The position numbers and the translations under genes are program-made. Below are positions 23,737-32,350 of a DNA stretch of 64,000 nt, in pieces (within the stretch, counting starts at the first letter, position 1; each line of letters opens with the position of its first letter). The notes under the pieces were generated by a model. The model was given only the letters and a program-made list of their open reading frames with translations. It was not told the DNA's origin and searched no databases. Origin of the DNA: Actinoplanes sichuanensis (lineage in GTDB: Bacteria > Actinomycetota > Actinomycetes > Mycobacteriales > Micromonosporaceae); NCBI RefSeq assembly GCF_033097365.1, contig NZ_AP028461.1, positions 6,758,001-6,822,000 on the forward strand, written 5' to 3'.

Positions 23737-24656
23737 TGGGGGTTCTCCTGAGAAACGGCAGAAGCAGCAGAAACGGAAGTGGCGGCGGAAACCGAAGGGA
23801 CGCCGGCGGAGGAGGCGGCCGCGGGAACGGCCGCTGCGATCGTGTGGCGGTCGTCCGGGGTTTTGGCGATGGTGCCGAGAGTTCGCAGGGTGTCGCTCGG
23901 GGCGAGCTCGGTGGCGCCGAGAGCGGCCAGCGCGGACACCCAGTCGATGGTCTCGGCCAGGCCCGGGGCCTTGTCCAGGTCCAGCGCGCGGACCCGGCCG
24001 ATGAACTCGGTGGCGTCGCGGATCAGTGGCGCGGACGCTTCCGGGACGGCTCGGCGCACGATGGCGGCGGCCTGAACCGGAGAGGGGAAGTCGATCCAGT
24101 GGTAGAGGCATCGGCGGCGCAGCGCGTCGTGCAGGTCGCGGCTCCGGTTCGAGGTGAGGACCACGACCGGGGGGCGGGTGGCGGCGAAGGTGCCGAGCTC
24201 CGGAATGGTGACGGCGGCTTCGCCGAGGAATTCGAAGAGGAGCGCCTCGAACTCGTCGTCGGCCCGGTCGATCTCGTCGATGAGGAGCACCGGCGGGGTG
24301 GGCCCGTCGTGGCGGACGGCTCGCAGGATCGGCCGTTCGAGCAGGAACTCGTCGGTGAACAGGGAGGCGTCGTCGGTGGCCTGGCCGAGCCGGATGTGCA
24401 GGAGCTGCCGCTGGTAGTTCCACTCGTAGAGGGCTTCACCGGCGGTCAGGCCCTCGTAACACTGCAAGCGGATGAACGGCGTATCCAGGGCCTGGGCCAG
24501 GGCTTTCGCGGCTGCGGTCTTGCCGACACCGGGTTCGCCCTCGAGCAGCAGCGGTTTACCGAGGCGCAGGGCCAGGAAGACGGCCATGGCCAGGCCCTCG
24601 TCGGCCAGGTAGTCGACGGCGTCCAGACGCTGGACGACCTCTTCAGGATTCTTCAT
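23733..24656 (-). CDS. coxD: CoxD/MoxR-type AAA+ ATPase
   Basis: A 307-residue AAA+ ATPase. Walker A is GEPGVGKTAAAKALA, Walker B is VLLIDEIDRADDEFEALLFE, sensor 1 is VVLTSNRSRDLHDALRRRCL. Start MKNPEEVVQRLDAVDYLADE matches CoxD N-termini; an ATG six codons earlier is also possible. CoxD is needed for sulfuration/copper insertion in the Mo-Cu centre of CO dehydrogenase. The last 30 residues are an Ala/Ser/Val tail (AAAVPAAASSAGVPS) not expected in the family and similar in make-up to the coxG linker. The gene overlaps its neighbours on both sides, so it is translated as part of the operon. Confidence 0.9.
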   Translation of the reverse strand: MKNPEEVVQRLDAVDYLADEGLAMAVFLALRLGKPLLLEGEPGVGKTAAAKALAQALDTPFIRLQCYEGLTAGEALYEWNYQRQLLHIRLGQATDDASLFTDEFLLERPILRAVRHDGPTPPVLLIDEIDRADDEFEALLFEFLGEAAVTIPELGTFAATRPPVVVLTSNRSRDLHDALRRRCLYHWIDFPSPVQAAAIVRRAVPEASAPLIRDATEFIGRVRALDLDKAPGLAETIDWVSALAALGATELAPSDTLRTLGTIAKTPDDRHTIAAAVPAAASSAGVPSVSAATSVSAASAVSQENPQ

Positions 24657-25215
24657 TCGCCAGTAGCCGCTCATAGTCTTCCGGGGTGTCCACGTCGACC
24701 GGCACGGTACCGGCGGTGGCGATCTCGGTCACCGGGTACCGGCCCGAGTGCAGCAACTTCCACACCGCTTTGTCGCCGTGCAGGGTGGACAGATCGTCGT
24801 ACACCTGGTGGTGGAAGACGAACGGATGCCCGAGCCCGTCGGCGTAGCGGCACACCCCGATCGGGGCGTCGACCAGGGCGACCCGGCGCACGTCGAACGG
24901 CGACACCAGCGGCTGGTCACCGAGGAGCAGGATCAGACGGTCGGTGTCGATGTGCGGGATCGCCGTCCGGATCGACGATCCGCATCCGTCCTGGTAGGAG
25001 GGGTTCTCGATGACTCGTACCCCGGAGAGGTCGACCTTGTCGCGGATCTCCGCGGCCGATCCGCCCAGGGTGACCACCAGATCGTCGAGATGGCAGGACC
25101 GGGCCATGTCCAGCGTGGCGTCGAGCAGGGTGCGGCCGCGGAACGGCAGCAGTTGCTTGGCCTCGCCGAGCCGCCGCGAGCCGCCCGCCGCGAGCACCAG
25201 GCCCGTCACGCTCAT
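24643..25215 (-). CDS. MobA-like nucleotidyltransferase (molybdenum cofactor maturation)
   Basis: A 190-residue single-domain NTP transferase. The N-terminus GLVLAAGGSRRLGEAKQLLPFRG is the nucleotide-binding signature of MobA/MocA-like enzymes. GDQPLVSPFDV and GLGHPFVFHHQVYDDLSTLHGDKA are further family marks. The likely task is to add CMP or GMP to the molybdenum cofactor; the CO dehydrogenase family uses the cytosine dinucleotide form, so MocA-like activity is inferred. ATG start overlaps the upstream XdhC stop in an ATGA, and its 3' end overlaps coxD. No linker insertion is present here, unlike its neighbours. Confidence 0.87.
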   Translation of the reverse strand: MSVTGLVLAAGGSRRLGEAKQLLPFRGRTLLDATLDMARSCHLDDLVVTLGGSAAEIRDKVDLSGVRVIENPSYQDGCGSSIRTAIPHIDTDRLILLLGDQPLVSPFDVRRVALVDAPIGVCRYADGLGHPFVFHHQVYDDLSTLHGDKAVWKLLHSGRYPVTEIATAGTVPVDVDTPEDYERLLANEES

Positions 25216-26441
25216 GAGTTTCGGCCGCGCGTGTGCTTCTTCAGGCAGCCGGGGCAGCAGTACCAGAAGTCCTGGCCGTCGACGACGGCATGGTGGGTGT
25301 CGGCGCCGACCACGACGGTCATCCCGCAGATCGGGTCGATCGCGGTGGCGGCGGGGGTGAACGTGGCCGGCCCAACGGGCAGGGTCGGGCCGGCCACGAA
25401 CTCTGGTTCGGCCTGCGCGAAAGCGGCGGCCTCGGCATGCGAAGCGGGCGCGGCCTTGGGCGAGACCGGCTGCGAAACGGAGGTCGAGCCCGACGACACG
25501 ATCGGGACCGAGGAAGACGACACGACCGAGCCCGCGGAAGACGACACGGCCGAGGGTGCGGAGGACGACACGGCCGAGGGTGCGGAAAGCGGCGAGGCGG
25601 AGGAAGGCGGCGCCGCGGCGGAAAGTGTCGAGGAAGGCGAGGCGATGAGGCCGCCCGTGCGCATCTCACGGACAATTTCTGCCAAAACCGACAGAGCGAT
25701 TTCCTTGGGGGTACGGGCGCCGATGTCGATTCCGGCGTGCGGACGTATCCGTGCGCGCTCGTCCAGGGTGAGGTCCATGGCGTCGAGCAGGATCGCCGAG
25801 CGCGTGTGGCTGGCGACCAGAGCGATCAGGCCGACCCCGGCGTCGAGCGCGGCCCGGATGGCCCGCTCCTCATCCCGACCGAGCCCGGCGACGACGACCG
25901 CGGTGACGCCCGCGACTTCGGTGACGCCCGCAACCGAGGAGGCCGCAGAAGGGGAAGCCGCAGAAGAGGAGGCCGTGGAAGGGGAAGCCGCAGAAGAGGA
26001 GGCGGTCGAGGGGATCACCTCGAAGTCGAGGAATCCGGCGAGTTCGGTGACGGCGCGGCTGATCGGGCTCTCACCAGCGACCGCGATGAGGGGTTTCGGC
26101 AGTACCGGGCGGAGGAAGATCTCGATCGCCCCGCCGGAATGGCAGGGATTGACGACGACGAGCGCGCCTGGCGTCTCCGGGAACTCGGCCGAGTCCTCGG
26201 GCAGCACCCGCAGCAGCATGGAGTCACCGTTGCGTAGCGTCTCCATGGCCGCGGCACGTACCGACGTCTCGGCGCAGACCCCGCCGACGAAGCCCTCGAT
26301 GGACCCGTCGGCGAGGATCACCGCGTCGTCGCCGGCCCGGGCGGAGGTGGGTTCCTGCGCCCGGACCACGGTGGCGTGCACGAAGGGGCAACGCGCGGCG
26401 GTCAGTTCGCGCGCCCGCTCGGCGGTGCTCGTCGTCATCAT
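25212..26441 (-). CDS. XdhC/CoxF-family maturation protein with C-terminal YHS domain
   Basis: A 409-residue protein. The N-terminal XdhC_CoxI domain contains PTSARAGDDAVILADGSIEGFVGGVC, and the Rossmann-like half has RPVLPKPLIAVAGESPISRAV and IGARTPKEIALSVLAEIV. The C-terminus (DPICGMTVV, then DGQDFWYCCPGCLKKH) is a YHS domain with cysteines suited to metal binding. XdhC proteins protect and sulfurate Mo cofactor for insertion. Two in-frame low-complexity inserts interrupt it: a 10-residue repeat (SSAASPSTAS type) in the Rossmann part and an 8-residue repeat (SSAPSAVS type) before the YHS domain. GGGAG precedes the ATG pair at the start. It follows coxL in the operon. Confidence 0.86.
   Translation of the reverse strand: MMTTSTAERARELTAARCPFVHATVVRAQEPTSARAGDDAVILADGSIEGFVGGVCAETSVRAAAMETLRNGDSMLLRVLPEDSAEFPETPGALVVVNPCHSGGAIEIFLRPVLPKPLIAVAGESPISRAVTELAGFLDFEVIPSTASSSAASPSTASSSAASPSAASSVAGVTEVAGVTAVVVAGLGRDEERAIRAALDAGVGLIALVASHTRSAILLDAMDLTLDERARIRPHAGIDIGARTPKEIALSVLAEIVREMRTGGLIASPSSTLSAAAPPSSASPLSAPSAVSSSAPSAVSSSAGSVVSSSSVPIVSSGSTSVSQPVSPKAAPASHAEAAAFAQAEPEFVAGPTLPVGPATFTPAATAIDPICGMTVVVGADTHHAVVDGQDFWYCCPGCLKKHTRGRNS
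25513..25584. repeat. 24-bp tandem repeat, three units, in the XdhC-YHS gene
   Basis: Three 24-bp units starting GAAGACGACACGACC / GAAGACGACACGGCC / GAGGACGACACGGCC, giving the 8-residue SSAPSAVS-type linker on the coding strand. The length is a multiple of three, so the frame is kept. Confidence 0.9.
25936..26010. repeat. 30-bp tandem repeat, two and a half units, in the XdhC-YHS gene
   Basis: Units beginning GAGGAGGCCGCAGAAGGGGA at 25936 and 25966, with a half unit after, coding for the 10-residue SSAASPSTAS-type repeat that splits the Rossmann half of the protein. Confidence 0.9.
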
Positions 26442-26511
26442 GTGCTCCCAAAGGGTCTTGCGACGAGGCTCGGGCGGCGCGGAGCCGGCCCGAACCTCGA
26501 ACGCCGCGGAC

Positions 26512-28884
26512 TCAGATCGGCGGGGTGGCCTGGCCGCGCATCGCGTCCCAGACGCGGGACGGGGTGAGCGGCATGTCCGCGTGCCGGATCCCGAACGGCT
26601 TGAGCGCGTCGACGACCGCGTTGACGATCGCCGGCGGGGAGCCGACGGTCGCGGACTCGCCGATGCCCTTGGCGCCGATCGGGTGGTGCGGCGACGGGGT
26701 GACCGTGAATCCGGTCTCCCAGTCGGGCACTTCGAGCGCGGTCGGGATCAGGTAGTCCATCAGCGAGGCGCCGAGGCAGTTGCCGTCCTCGTCGAAGGAG
26801 ATCATCTCCATCAGGGCCATGCCGACGCCGTCGGTGAGGCCGCCGTGCACCTGCCCCTCGATGATCATCGGGTTGATCCGGGTGCCGCAGTCGTCGACCG
26901 CGATGAAGCGGCGGACCTTGACCTCGGCGGTGCCCGGGTCGATGTCGACGACGCAGATGTACGCCCCGTGCGGGTAGGTCAGGTTCGACGGGTTGTAGCA
27001 GATCTGCGCTTCGAGGCCACCCTCGACGCCGTCCGGCAGGTCACCCGCGCCGTGCGCCCGGAACGCGATCTCCTGGATCGTCACCGAGCGCCCCGGGTCA
27101 CCCTTGACCTGGAACGAGCCCTTGACCCAGTCGAGGTCGGCGACCGACACCTCGAGCATCGCCGAGGCGATCAGTTTCGCCTTGTCGCGCACCTTTCGGG
27201 CGACCAGAGCGGCAGCCGCACCGGAGACCGGTGTGGACCGGCTCCCGTAGGTACCCAGACCGAACGGCGTGTTGTCGGTGTCGCCGTGCAGAACGTCGAT
27301 GTCGGCCGGCGGAATGCCCAGCTCCTCGGCGACGATCTGCGCGAACGTGGTCTCATGGCCCTGCCCCTGGGTCTTCACCGACAGCCGGACGACCGCTTTG
27401 CCGGTCGGGTGGACCCGCAGCTCGCAGCCGTCGGCCATACCCAGGCCGAGGATGTCCATGTTCTTACGCGGACCGGCGCCGACCGCCTCGGTGAAGAATG
27501 CGATGCCGATGCCCATCAGCTCACCACGGGCCCGCTTCTCCGCCTGTTCCTTGCGGAGCTCGTCGTAGCCGGCCATCTCCATGGCCAGACGCATGGTGGG
27601 CTCGTAGTCACCGGAGTCGTACACCCAGCCGGTCTTGGTGGTGTACGGGAACTGCTCGGGCTGGATGAAGTTCTTCAGCCGCAGCTCGGCCGGGTCCATC
27701 TGCAGTTCGTAGGCGAGTGCGTCGACGATCCGCTCGACCAGGTAGACGGCCTCGGTGATGCGGAACGAGCAGGCGTACGCGACACCGCCGGGCGCCTTGT
27801 TGGTGTAGACGGCGGTCATCTTGCAGTGCGCCGCCTGCAGGTCGTAACTGCCGGTGAAGACGCCGAAGAAGCCGGCCGGGTACTTCACCGGGGCGGCCGT
27901 GCCGTTGAACGCACCGTGGTCGGCCAGCACGTTCGTACGGATGGCGAGGATCTTGCCCTCGCTCGTCGCGGCGATCTCGGCGCGCATGATGTAGTCACGC
28001 GCGAAGCCGGTGCTGATCAGGTTCTCCGACCGGTCCTCCATCCACTTCACCGGCCGGCCGGTGACGATGGAACCGACGATCGAGTGGACGTAACCGGGGT
28101 AGATCGGCACCTTGTTGCCGAAGCCGCCACCGATGTCCGGCGCGATCACCTGGATCTTGTGCTCGGGGATGCCGGCGACGATCGCGTACAGGGTGCGGTG
28201 CGCGTGCGGGGCCTGGGTGGTCGACCAGAGCCGCAGCTTGCCCTCGACCGGGTCGAAGTCGGCGACCGAGCCGCACGTCTCCATCGGGGCCGGGTGGACC
28301 CGCGGGTAGACGATGTCCTCCTTGACGATCACGTCGGCCGAGGCGAAGACCCGGTCGGTCTCCGCCTCGTCGCCGGTCTCCCAGTCGAAGACGTGGTTGT
28401 CGGTCTTGCCCTCGAGGTCGGTGCGGATCACCGGGGCGTCCGGGGACAGCGCCTTGCGCACGTCGACGACCGGTTCGAGTACGTCGTACTCGACGTCGAT
28501 CAGTTCGAGCGCGTCCCGGGCCTGGTAGCGGTCCTCGGCGACGACGAACGCGACCTCCTGGCCCTGGAACCGCACCCGGTCGGTGGCCAGGACGGCCTGC
28601 ACGTCGTTGGAGAGGGTGGGCATCCAGGCCAGGCCGAGGCCCTTGAGGGTCTCGCCGGTGATGACGGCCTTCACCCCGGGCGAGGCCTCGGCGGCGGAGG
28701 TGTCGATGCTGACGATGTTCGCGTGCGCGAACGGCGACCGCAGGATCGCCAGGTGCAGCATGCCGGGCAGCTGCACGTCGTCGACGAACCGGCCACGGCC
28801 GCGGAGCAGGCGCGCGTCCTCCTTGCGCAGCATCCGGCCGTAGCCGACGGGCTGGAGGTCGTTGTTCTCGAACACCTGGGTCAC
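26512..28884 (-). CDS. coxL: Aerobic carbon monoxide dehydrogenase large subunit, form I
   Basis: A 790-residue molybdenum hydroxylase subunit holding the Mo-Cu active site that oxidises CO to CO2. The form I loop AYACSFR (residues 369-375) is present with its Cys372, which binds copper; form II enzymes have AYRGAGR instead. Other marks are IAPDIGGGFGNKVP, QGQGHETTFAQI, GTYGSRSTPVSG and the C-terminal GAKGIGESATVGSPPA, whose Glu acts in catalysis. Length fits the family (about 800). The GTG start overlaps the coxS stop (GTGA). With coxM and coxS it should form the usual (LMS)2 enzyme, so the organism probably oxidises atmospheric or soil CO. Confidence 0.95.
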   Translation of the reverse strand: MTQVFENNDLQPVGYGRMLRKEDARLLRGRGRFVDDVQLPGMLHLAILRSPFAHANIVSIDTSAAEASPGVKAVITGETLKGLGLAWMPTLSNDVQAVLATDRVRFQGQEVAFVVAEDRYQARDALELIDVEYDVLEPVVDVRKALSPDAPVIRTDLEGKTDNHVFDWETGDEAETDRVFASADVIVKEDIVYPRVHPAPMETCGSVADFDPVEGKLRLWSTTQAPHAHRTLYAIVAGIPEHKIQVIAPDIGGGFGNKVPIYPGYVHSIVGSIVTGRPVKWMEDRSENLISTGFARDYIMRAEIAATSEGKILAIRTNVLADHGAFNGTAAPVKYPAGFFGVFTGSYDLQAAHCKMTAVYTNKAPGGVAYACSFRITEAVYLVERIVDALAYELQMDPAELRLKNFIQPEQFPYTTKTGWVYDSGDYEPTMRLAMEMAGYDELRKEQAEKRARGELMGIGIAFFTEAVGAGPRKNMDILGLGMADGCELRVHPTGKAVVRLSVKTQGQGHETTFAQIVAEELGIPPADIDVLHGDTDNTPFGLGTYGSRSTPVSGAAAALVARKVRDKAKLIASAMLEVSVADLDWVKGSFQVKGDPGRSVTIQEIAFRAHGAGDLPDGVEGGLEAQICYNPSNLTYPHGAYICVVDIDPGTAEVKVRRFIAVDDCGTRINPMIIEGQVHGGLTDGVGMALMEMISFDEDGNCLGASLMDYLIPTALEVPDWETGFTVTPSPHHPIGAKGIGESATVGSPPAIVNAVVDALKPFGIRHADMPLTPSRVWDAMRGQATPPI

Positions 28885-29381
28885 GGCGCCACCGCCTCTT
28901 CCTTGGACGCAGCCGCAGCAGCGGCCTCGTGCGCCGCGGTCCACTGCACGGAACGGACGATCGACGAATATCCCGTACAGCGGCAGATCTGGCCGGAGAT
29001 GGCCTCGCGGATCTCGCCCTCGGTCGGGTCCGGATTCTTGTCGAGCAGCGCCCGGCAGGTCATCAGCATGCCCGGCGTGCAGAAACCGCACTGCAGGCCG
29101 TGGCACTGCCGGAAGCCCTCCTGGATCGGGTCCAGTTCGGCGCCGTTGGCGAGACCTTCGACGGTACGGACCTCGTGGCCCCCGGCCATCGCGGCGAGCA
29201 CGGTGCACGACTTGACGGGCTCGCCGTCCAGCCACACCACGCACACCCCGCAGTTGCTGGTGTCGCAGCCCCAGTGGGTACCGGTCAGGCTGAGCACGTC
29301 GCGCAGGAAGTGCACGAGGAGCATGCGGGCTTCGATCTCACGGGTGTACTCGGTCCCGTTCACCGTCATGGTGACCTGCAT
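28881..29381 (-). CDS. coxS: Carbon monoxide dehydrogenase small subunit (2Fe-2S)
   Basis: A 166-residue iron-sulfur subunit. The plant-ferredoxin-like N-terminal cluster uses CDTSNCGVCVV plus the Cys in VKSCTVLA. The C-terminal helical cluster uses CGFCTPGM and CRCTGY. It carries electrons from the Mo-Cu site of CoxL to the FAD of CoxM. The Ala-rich tail HEAAAAAASKEEAVAP is slightly longer than usual. The ATG start is two bases after the coxM stop, and the stop overlaps coxL, fitting one M-S-L transcript. Confidence 0.95.
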   Translation of the reverse strand: MQVTMTVNGTEYTREIEARMLLVHFLRDVLSLTGTHWGCDTSNCGVCVVWLDGEPVKSCTVLAAMAGGHEVRTVEGLANGAELDPIQEGFRQCHGLQCGFCTPGMLMTCRALLDKNPDPTEGEIREAISGQICRCTGYSSIVRSVQWTAAHEAAAAAASKEEAVAP

Positions 29382-29383
29382 GC

Positions 29384-30259
29384 TCAGCTCCTCGCCCGTT
29401 CCACGGCCCTACGCAGGGTGCGCCGGGTCAGCTCGTCCGCCAGGTGACGCTTGTAGTCCGCACTGCCGCGCGTGTCGGTGGCCGGGTCGCAGCTGCGGGC
29501 CGCGATCGCGCCGGCCAGCTCGTAGAGGCTCTCGTCGGGCTCGTGACCGCGCAGCGCCGCCGAGATCTCCGGGATGCCGGTGGTGTTGGGGCCGACCGCG
29601 GCCAGGCCCACCCGGGCGTCGACGATCCGGCCCTGGTCCAGCCACACCGCGGCGCCCGCGGAGACCACGGCCCAGTCCCCGGCCCGGCGCTCGACCTTGG
29701 CGTACGCGCTGCCTACCTTGAAGTTCTTCCGGGGGATCCGGATCTCGGTGAGGATCTCGTTGTCGGCGACCGCCGTCTCGTACGGCCCGACGTGGAACTC
29801 CTCCATGGTGACGACCCGCTCGGACCCGCCCGGGCCGCGGATGACGCAGCTCGCGTCGAGGGTCGTGCAGACCGCCGACAGGTCCTCCGACGGGTCCGCC
29901 TGGCAGAGCGATCCGCCCAGCGTGCCGCGGTTGCGGACGATCGGGTCGGCGATCACCTTCTCGGCATCGGAGAAGATCGGGAACACTCCGGCCAGGACGT
30001 CCGACTCGAGAAGTTCCCGATGCCGGGTCATGGCCCCGATCCGCACTTCGTCGTCGCTGAGCCTGATGTAGCCGAGCTCGGCGTGCAGATCGTTGATGTC
30101 GATGAGATATTCGAAATTGGCGAGTCGGAGCTTCATCATCGGCAGCAGGCTGTGGCCCCCGGCCACCAACCGTGCTGAGCTGCCCAGACGCTCCAACAGT
30201 CCGATGGCTTGATCCACGCTTGTGGCACGTTCGTACTCGAACGGAGCCGGCACCTGCAC
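29384..30259 (-). CDS. coxM: Carbon monoxide dehydrogenase medium subunit (FAD-binding)
   Basis: A 291-residue flavoprotein. FAD-binding motifs AGGHSLLPMMKLRLA (about residues 33-47) and TLGGSLCQADPSEDL (about residues 113-127) match CoxM, where AGGHS and TLGGS contact the pyrophosphate. It accepts electrons from CoxS and passes them to the quinone pool. The start is a GTG with GGGAGG eight bases before. It is first in the eight-gene operon running to coxE. The 120-bp gap to the divergent XdhC gene holds the promoter; I saw no obvious operator in it. Confidence 0.94.
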   Translation of the reverse strand: MQVPAPFEYERATSVDQAIGLLERLGSSARLVAGGHSLLPMMKLRLANFEYLIDINDLHAELGYIRLSDDEVRIGAMTRHRELLESDVLAGVFPIFSDAEKVIADPIVRNRGTLGGSLCQADPSEDLSAVCTTLDASCVIRGPGGSERVVTMEEFHVGPYETAVADNEILTEIRIPRKNFKVGSAYAKVERRAGDWAVVSAGAAVWLDQGRIVDARVGLAAVGPNTTGIPEISAALRGHEPDESLYELAGAIAARSCDPATDTRGSADYKRHLADELTRRTLRRAVERARS

Positions 30260-30379
30260 CCTGCACCTCCCGTGAAGTCGCGCAGACCCTCCCGCTGTCG
30301 GGATCCAATGTCAACAGCGACCTAAGGGATGTCTTAACTCACCGTTGACGACCGGTTGGCGATCACGGATGGTGCTGGG

Positions 30380-31432
30380 ATGCGCGAGATCGTGGACGGC
30401 CTGCTGGCCTGGCGCGCCGCCGGGACCGCCTTCGCCGTGGCGACGGTGGTGCACACCTGGCGGTCGGCGCCCCGGCAGCCGGGCGCGGCGATGGCCGTCA
30501 ACGAGCACGGCGAGGTCATCGGCAGTGTCTCCGGCGGCTGCGTCGAGGGCGCCGTCTACGCGGCCGCACAGGAGGTCATCGCTTTTCAGAAGGCACAGAC
30601 GCATACCTACGGGGTGAGCGACGGCGACGCGCTCGAGGTGGGCCTGACCTGTGGTGGAACCATCGAGGTGATGATCCAGCCGGATGTCGCGCTGACCTCG
30701 CTCGACGATCTGCTGGACGCGGTCGCCGCCGGACGCCCGGTGGCCACCGTGTCGCTGCCCGACTCGCAGCTGGTCGTCTGGCCGGACCGGATCGAGGGCA
30801 CCCTGGGCGACGACGAGCTGGACCGGATCGCCGGGGAGCAGGCGCGCGGGCTGCTCGCGCACGGCCGCAGTGCCATCGTGACCGCCTGCGAACGTGAGGT
30901 GTTCGTCCAGTCCTGGGCCACCCCGGCCCGCATGATCGTGTTCGGGGCGATCGACTTCGCGGCCGCGGTCGCGCGGATCGGGAAGTTCCTGGGCTACCAG
31001 GTGACCGTCTGCGACGCGCGTGGCGTCTTCGCCACCGCGGCCCGCTTCCCGGAGGCCGACGAGGTGGTGGTCCAGTGGCCGCACCGCTATCTGGAGTCGA
31101 CCGAGGTCGACGAGCGGACCGTGCTGTGCGTGCTCACCCACGATCCGAAGTTCGACATCCCGCTGCTCGAAGTGGCCCTGCGGACCCCGGCCCGCTACAT
31201 CGGCGCGATGGGCAGCCGCCGCACCTGCGAGGACCGGGTCCAGCGACTCCGTGCGGCGGGCGTCAGCGAGCAGGCGCTGTCCCGGCTGCGCGCGCCGATC
31301 GGGCTGGACCTGGGCGCCCGTACCCCGGAGGAGACCGCGGTGGCCATCGCGGCCGAGATCGTCGCGCTGTCCTGGGGCGGTTCGGGTGTCCCGCTCACCG
31401 GCATGACCGCGCCCATCCACGGAACAGCCTGA
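30380..31432 (+). CDS. XdhC-family Mo-cofactor maturation protein (second copy)
   Basis: A 350-residue XdhC protein without the linkers and YHS domain seen in the copy inside the cox operon. Marks are VHTWRSAPRQPGAAMAVNEH, GSVSGGCVEGAVYAAAQ with the conserved Cys, ALEVGLTCGGTIEVMIQ with a second Cys, and the C-terminal Rossmann part with RYIGAMGSRRTCEDR and APIGLDLGARTPEETAVAI. It would bind and sulfurate Mo cofactor for CO dehydrogenase or another hydroxylase. The ATG giving MREIVDGLLAW is preferred; a TTG eight codons upstream is possible. It is divergent from coxM, so the two units may share control. Confidence 0.9.
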   Translation: MREIVDGLLAWRAAGTAFAVATVVHTWRSAPRQPGAAMAVNEHGEVIGSVSGGCVEGAVYAAAQEVIAFQKAQTHTYGVSDGDALEVGLTCGGTIEVMIQPDVALTSLDDLLDAVAAGRPVATVSLPDSQLVVWPDRIEGTLGDDELDRIAGEQARGLLAHGRSAIVTACEREVFVQSWATPARMIVFGAIDFAAAVARIGKFLGYQVTVCDARGVFATAARFPEADEVVVQWPHRYLESTEVDERTVLCVLTHDPKFDIPLLEVALRTPARYIGAMGSRRTCEDRVQRLRAAGVSEQALSRLRAPIGLDLGARTPEETAVAIAAEIVALSWGGSGVPLTGMTAPIHGTA

Positions 31433-32350
31433 TCAGCCGGCCCACGGTCCGCGGCGGTCATGGTCGGCGAGGATCTCGCTGATCACCCGTTCCTGTTCGG
31501 CGGCGCCGGCCGCGTCGTCCCTCTCGATCGCGCCGACCAGGATCAGCATCGCCTTCCACAGCGCCCAGCCGCGGGCCCGCGCCCACGTGCCCTCGTCCTG
31601 ATCGACCGCCGTCCGGAACGCCGCGCGGGCCGGGCCGGTGAACATGGTCCAGGCGATCACCAGGTCACAGGCCGGATCTCCGACCCCGGACGTGCCGAAG
31701 TCGATCACCGCGGTCAGTTCCCCGTCGACGACCAGCAGGTTTCCGGCCGCGATGTCGCCGTGGAACCACACCGGGTCGCCGCGGTGCTCCATCACCAGCG
31801 CGGCGCCCCAGGTCTCAGCGGCGCGGGCGGTGTCGATCCGGCCGTCCAGCAGCCGTAGGCAGTGCCGGGCCTCGGCGTCGTAGAAGACCGGCGGGGCGCC
31901 CCGGTGCCAGCTGTGGTCGCCGGCCGCCGGGCCGCCACCGGCGTCGCAACCCTGCAACGCCCGGATGAATCCGGCCACCGAACCGGCGAATCGGTCCAGG
32001 TCCGCGACCGGCGCCCGGAGAGCCGTCTCGCCCGGCAGCCAACCCCGGACCGACCAGGGGTACGGATACCCCTCCCCGGGTTCACCGGTGGCCAGGATCG
32101 GCGGCACCGCGACCGGCAGGTGCGGCGCCAGCCGGGGCAGCCAGGTGTTCTCCTTGGCGACCGCGGGCACGTAGCCGGGCGCCGTCGGCAGCCGGACGGT
32201 CATGTCGTCGCCGAGCCGGTAGGTGCGGTTGTCCCACCCGTCCACCTCGACGGGTGACACCGGTAGCCCGGCCCACCGCGGGAACTGCGCCTCGATCAGC
32301 CGTCTCACCAGCGCCGCGTCGATCCCGGCGCGCCCGTCCGCGAAGGTCAT
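31433..32350 (-). CDS. Aminoglycoside phosphotransferase-like kinase
   Basis: A 305-residue protein kinase-like phosphotransferase. Catalytic loop WFHGDIAAGNLLV (Asp near residue 218) and metal-binding AVIDFGTSGVGDPACDL (near residue 237) are intact; the N-terminal lobe has the DGWDNRTYRLGDDMTVRLP strand pair. The APH family phosphorylates small molecules including antibiotics, homoserine or methylthioribose. A chromosomal copy without resistance context need not confer resistance. ATG start overlaps the stop of the upstream hydrolase gene (ATGA), and its 3' end abuts the convergent XdhC gene with no gap. Confidence 0.88.
   Translation of the reverse strand: MTFADGRAGIDAALVRRLIEAQFPRWAGLPVSPVEVDGWDNRTYRLGDDMTVRLPTAPGYVPAVAKENTWLPRLAPHLPVAVPPILATGEPGEGYPYPWSVRGWLPGETALRAPVADLDRFAGSVAGFIRALQGCDAGGGPAAGDHSWHRGAPPVFYDAEARHCLRLLDGRIDTARAAETWGAALVMEHRGDPVWFHGDIAAGNLLVVDGELTAVIDFGTSGVGDPACDLVIAWTMFTGPARAAFRTAVDQDEGTWARARGWALWKAMLILVGAIERDDAAGAAEQERVISEILADHDRRGPWAG

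Noticed and set aside
26512..28884. Large subunit as form II CO dehydrogenase or xanthine dehydrogenase
   Set aside because: The loop AYACSFR with its cysteine is the form I signature; form II would have AYRGAGR.
24748..29721. A very long open frame on the + strand, antisense to the coxMSL and XdhC genes
   Set aside because: The opposite strand codes for well-conserved CO dehydrogenase subunits. Long antisense frames are expected in high-GC DNA with strong third-position bias, and this one shows no domain likeness.
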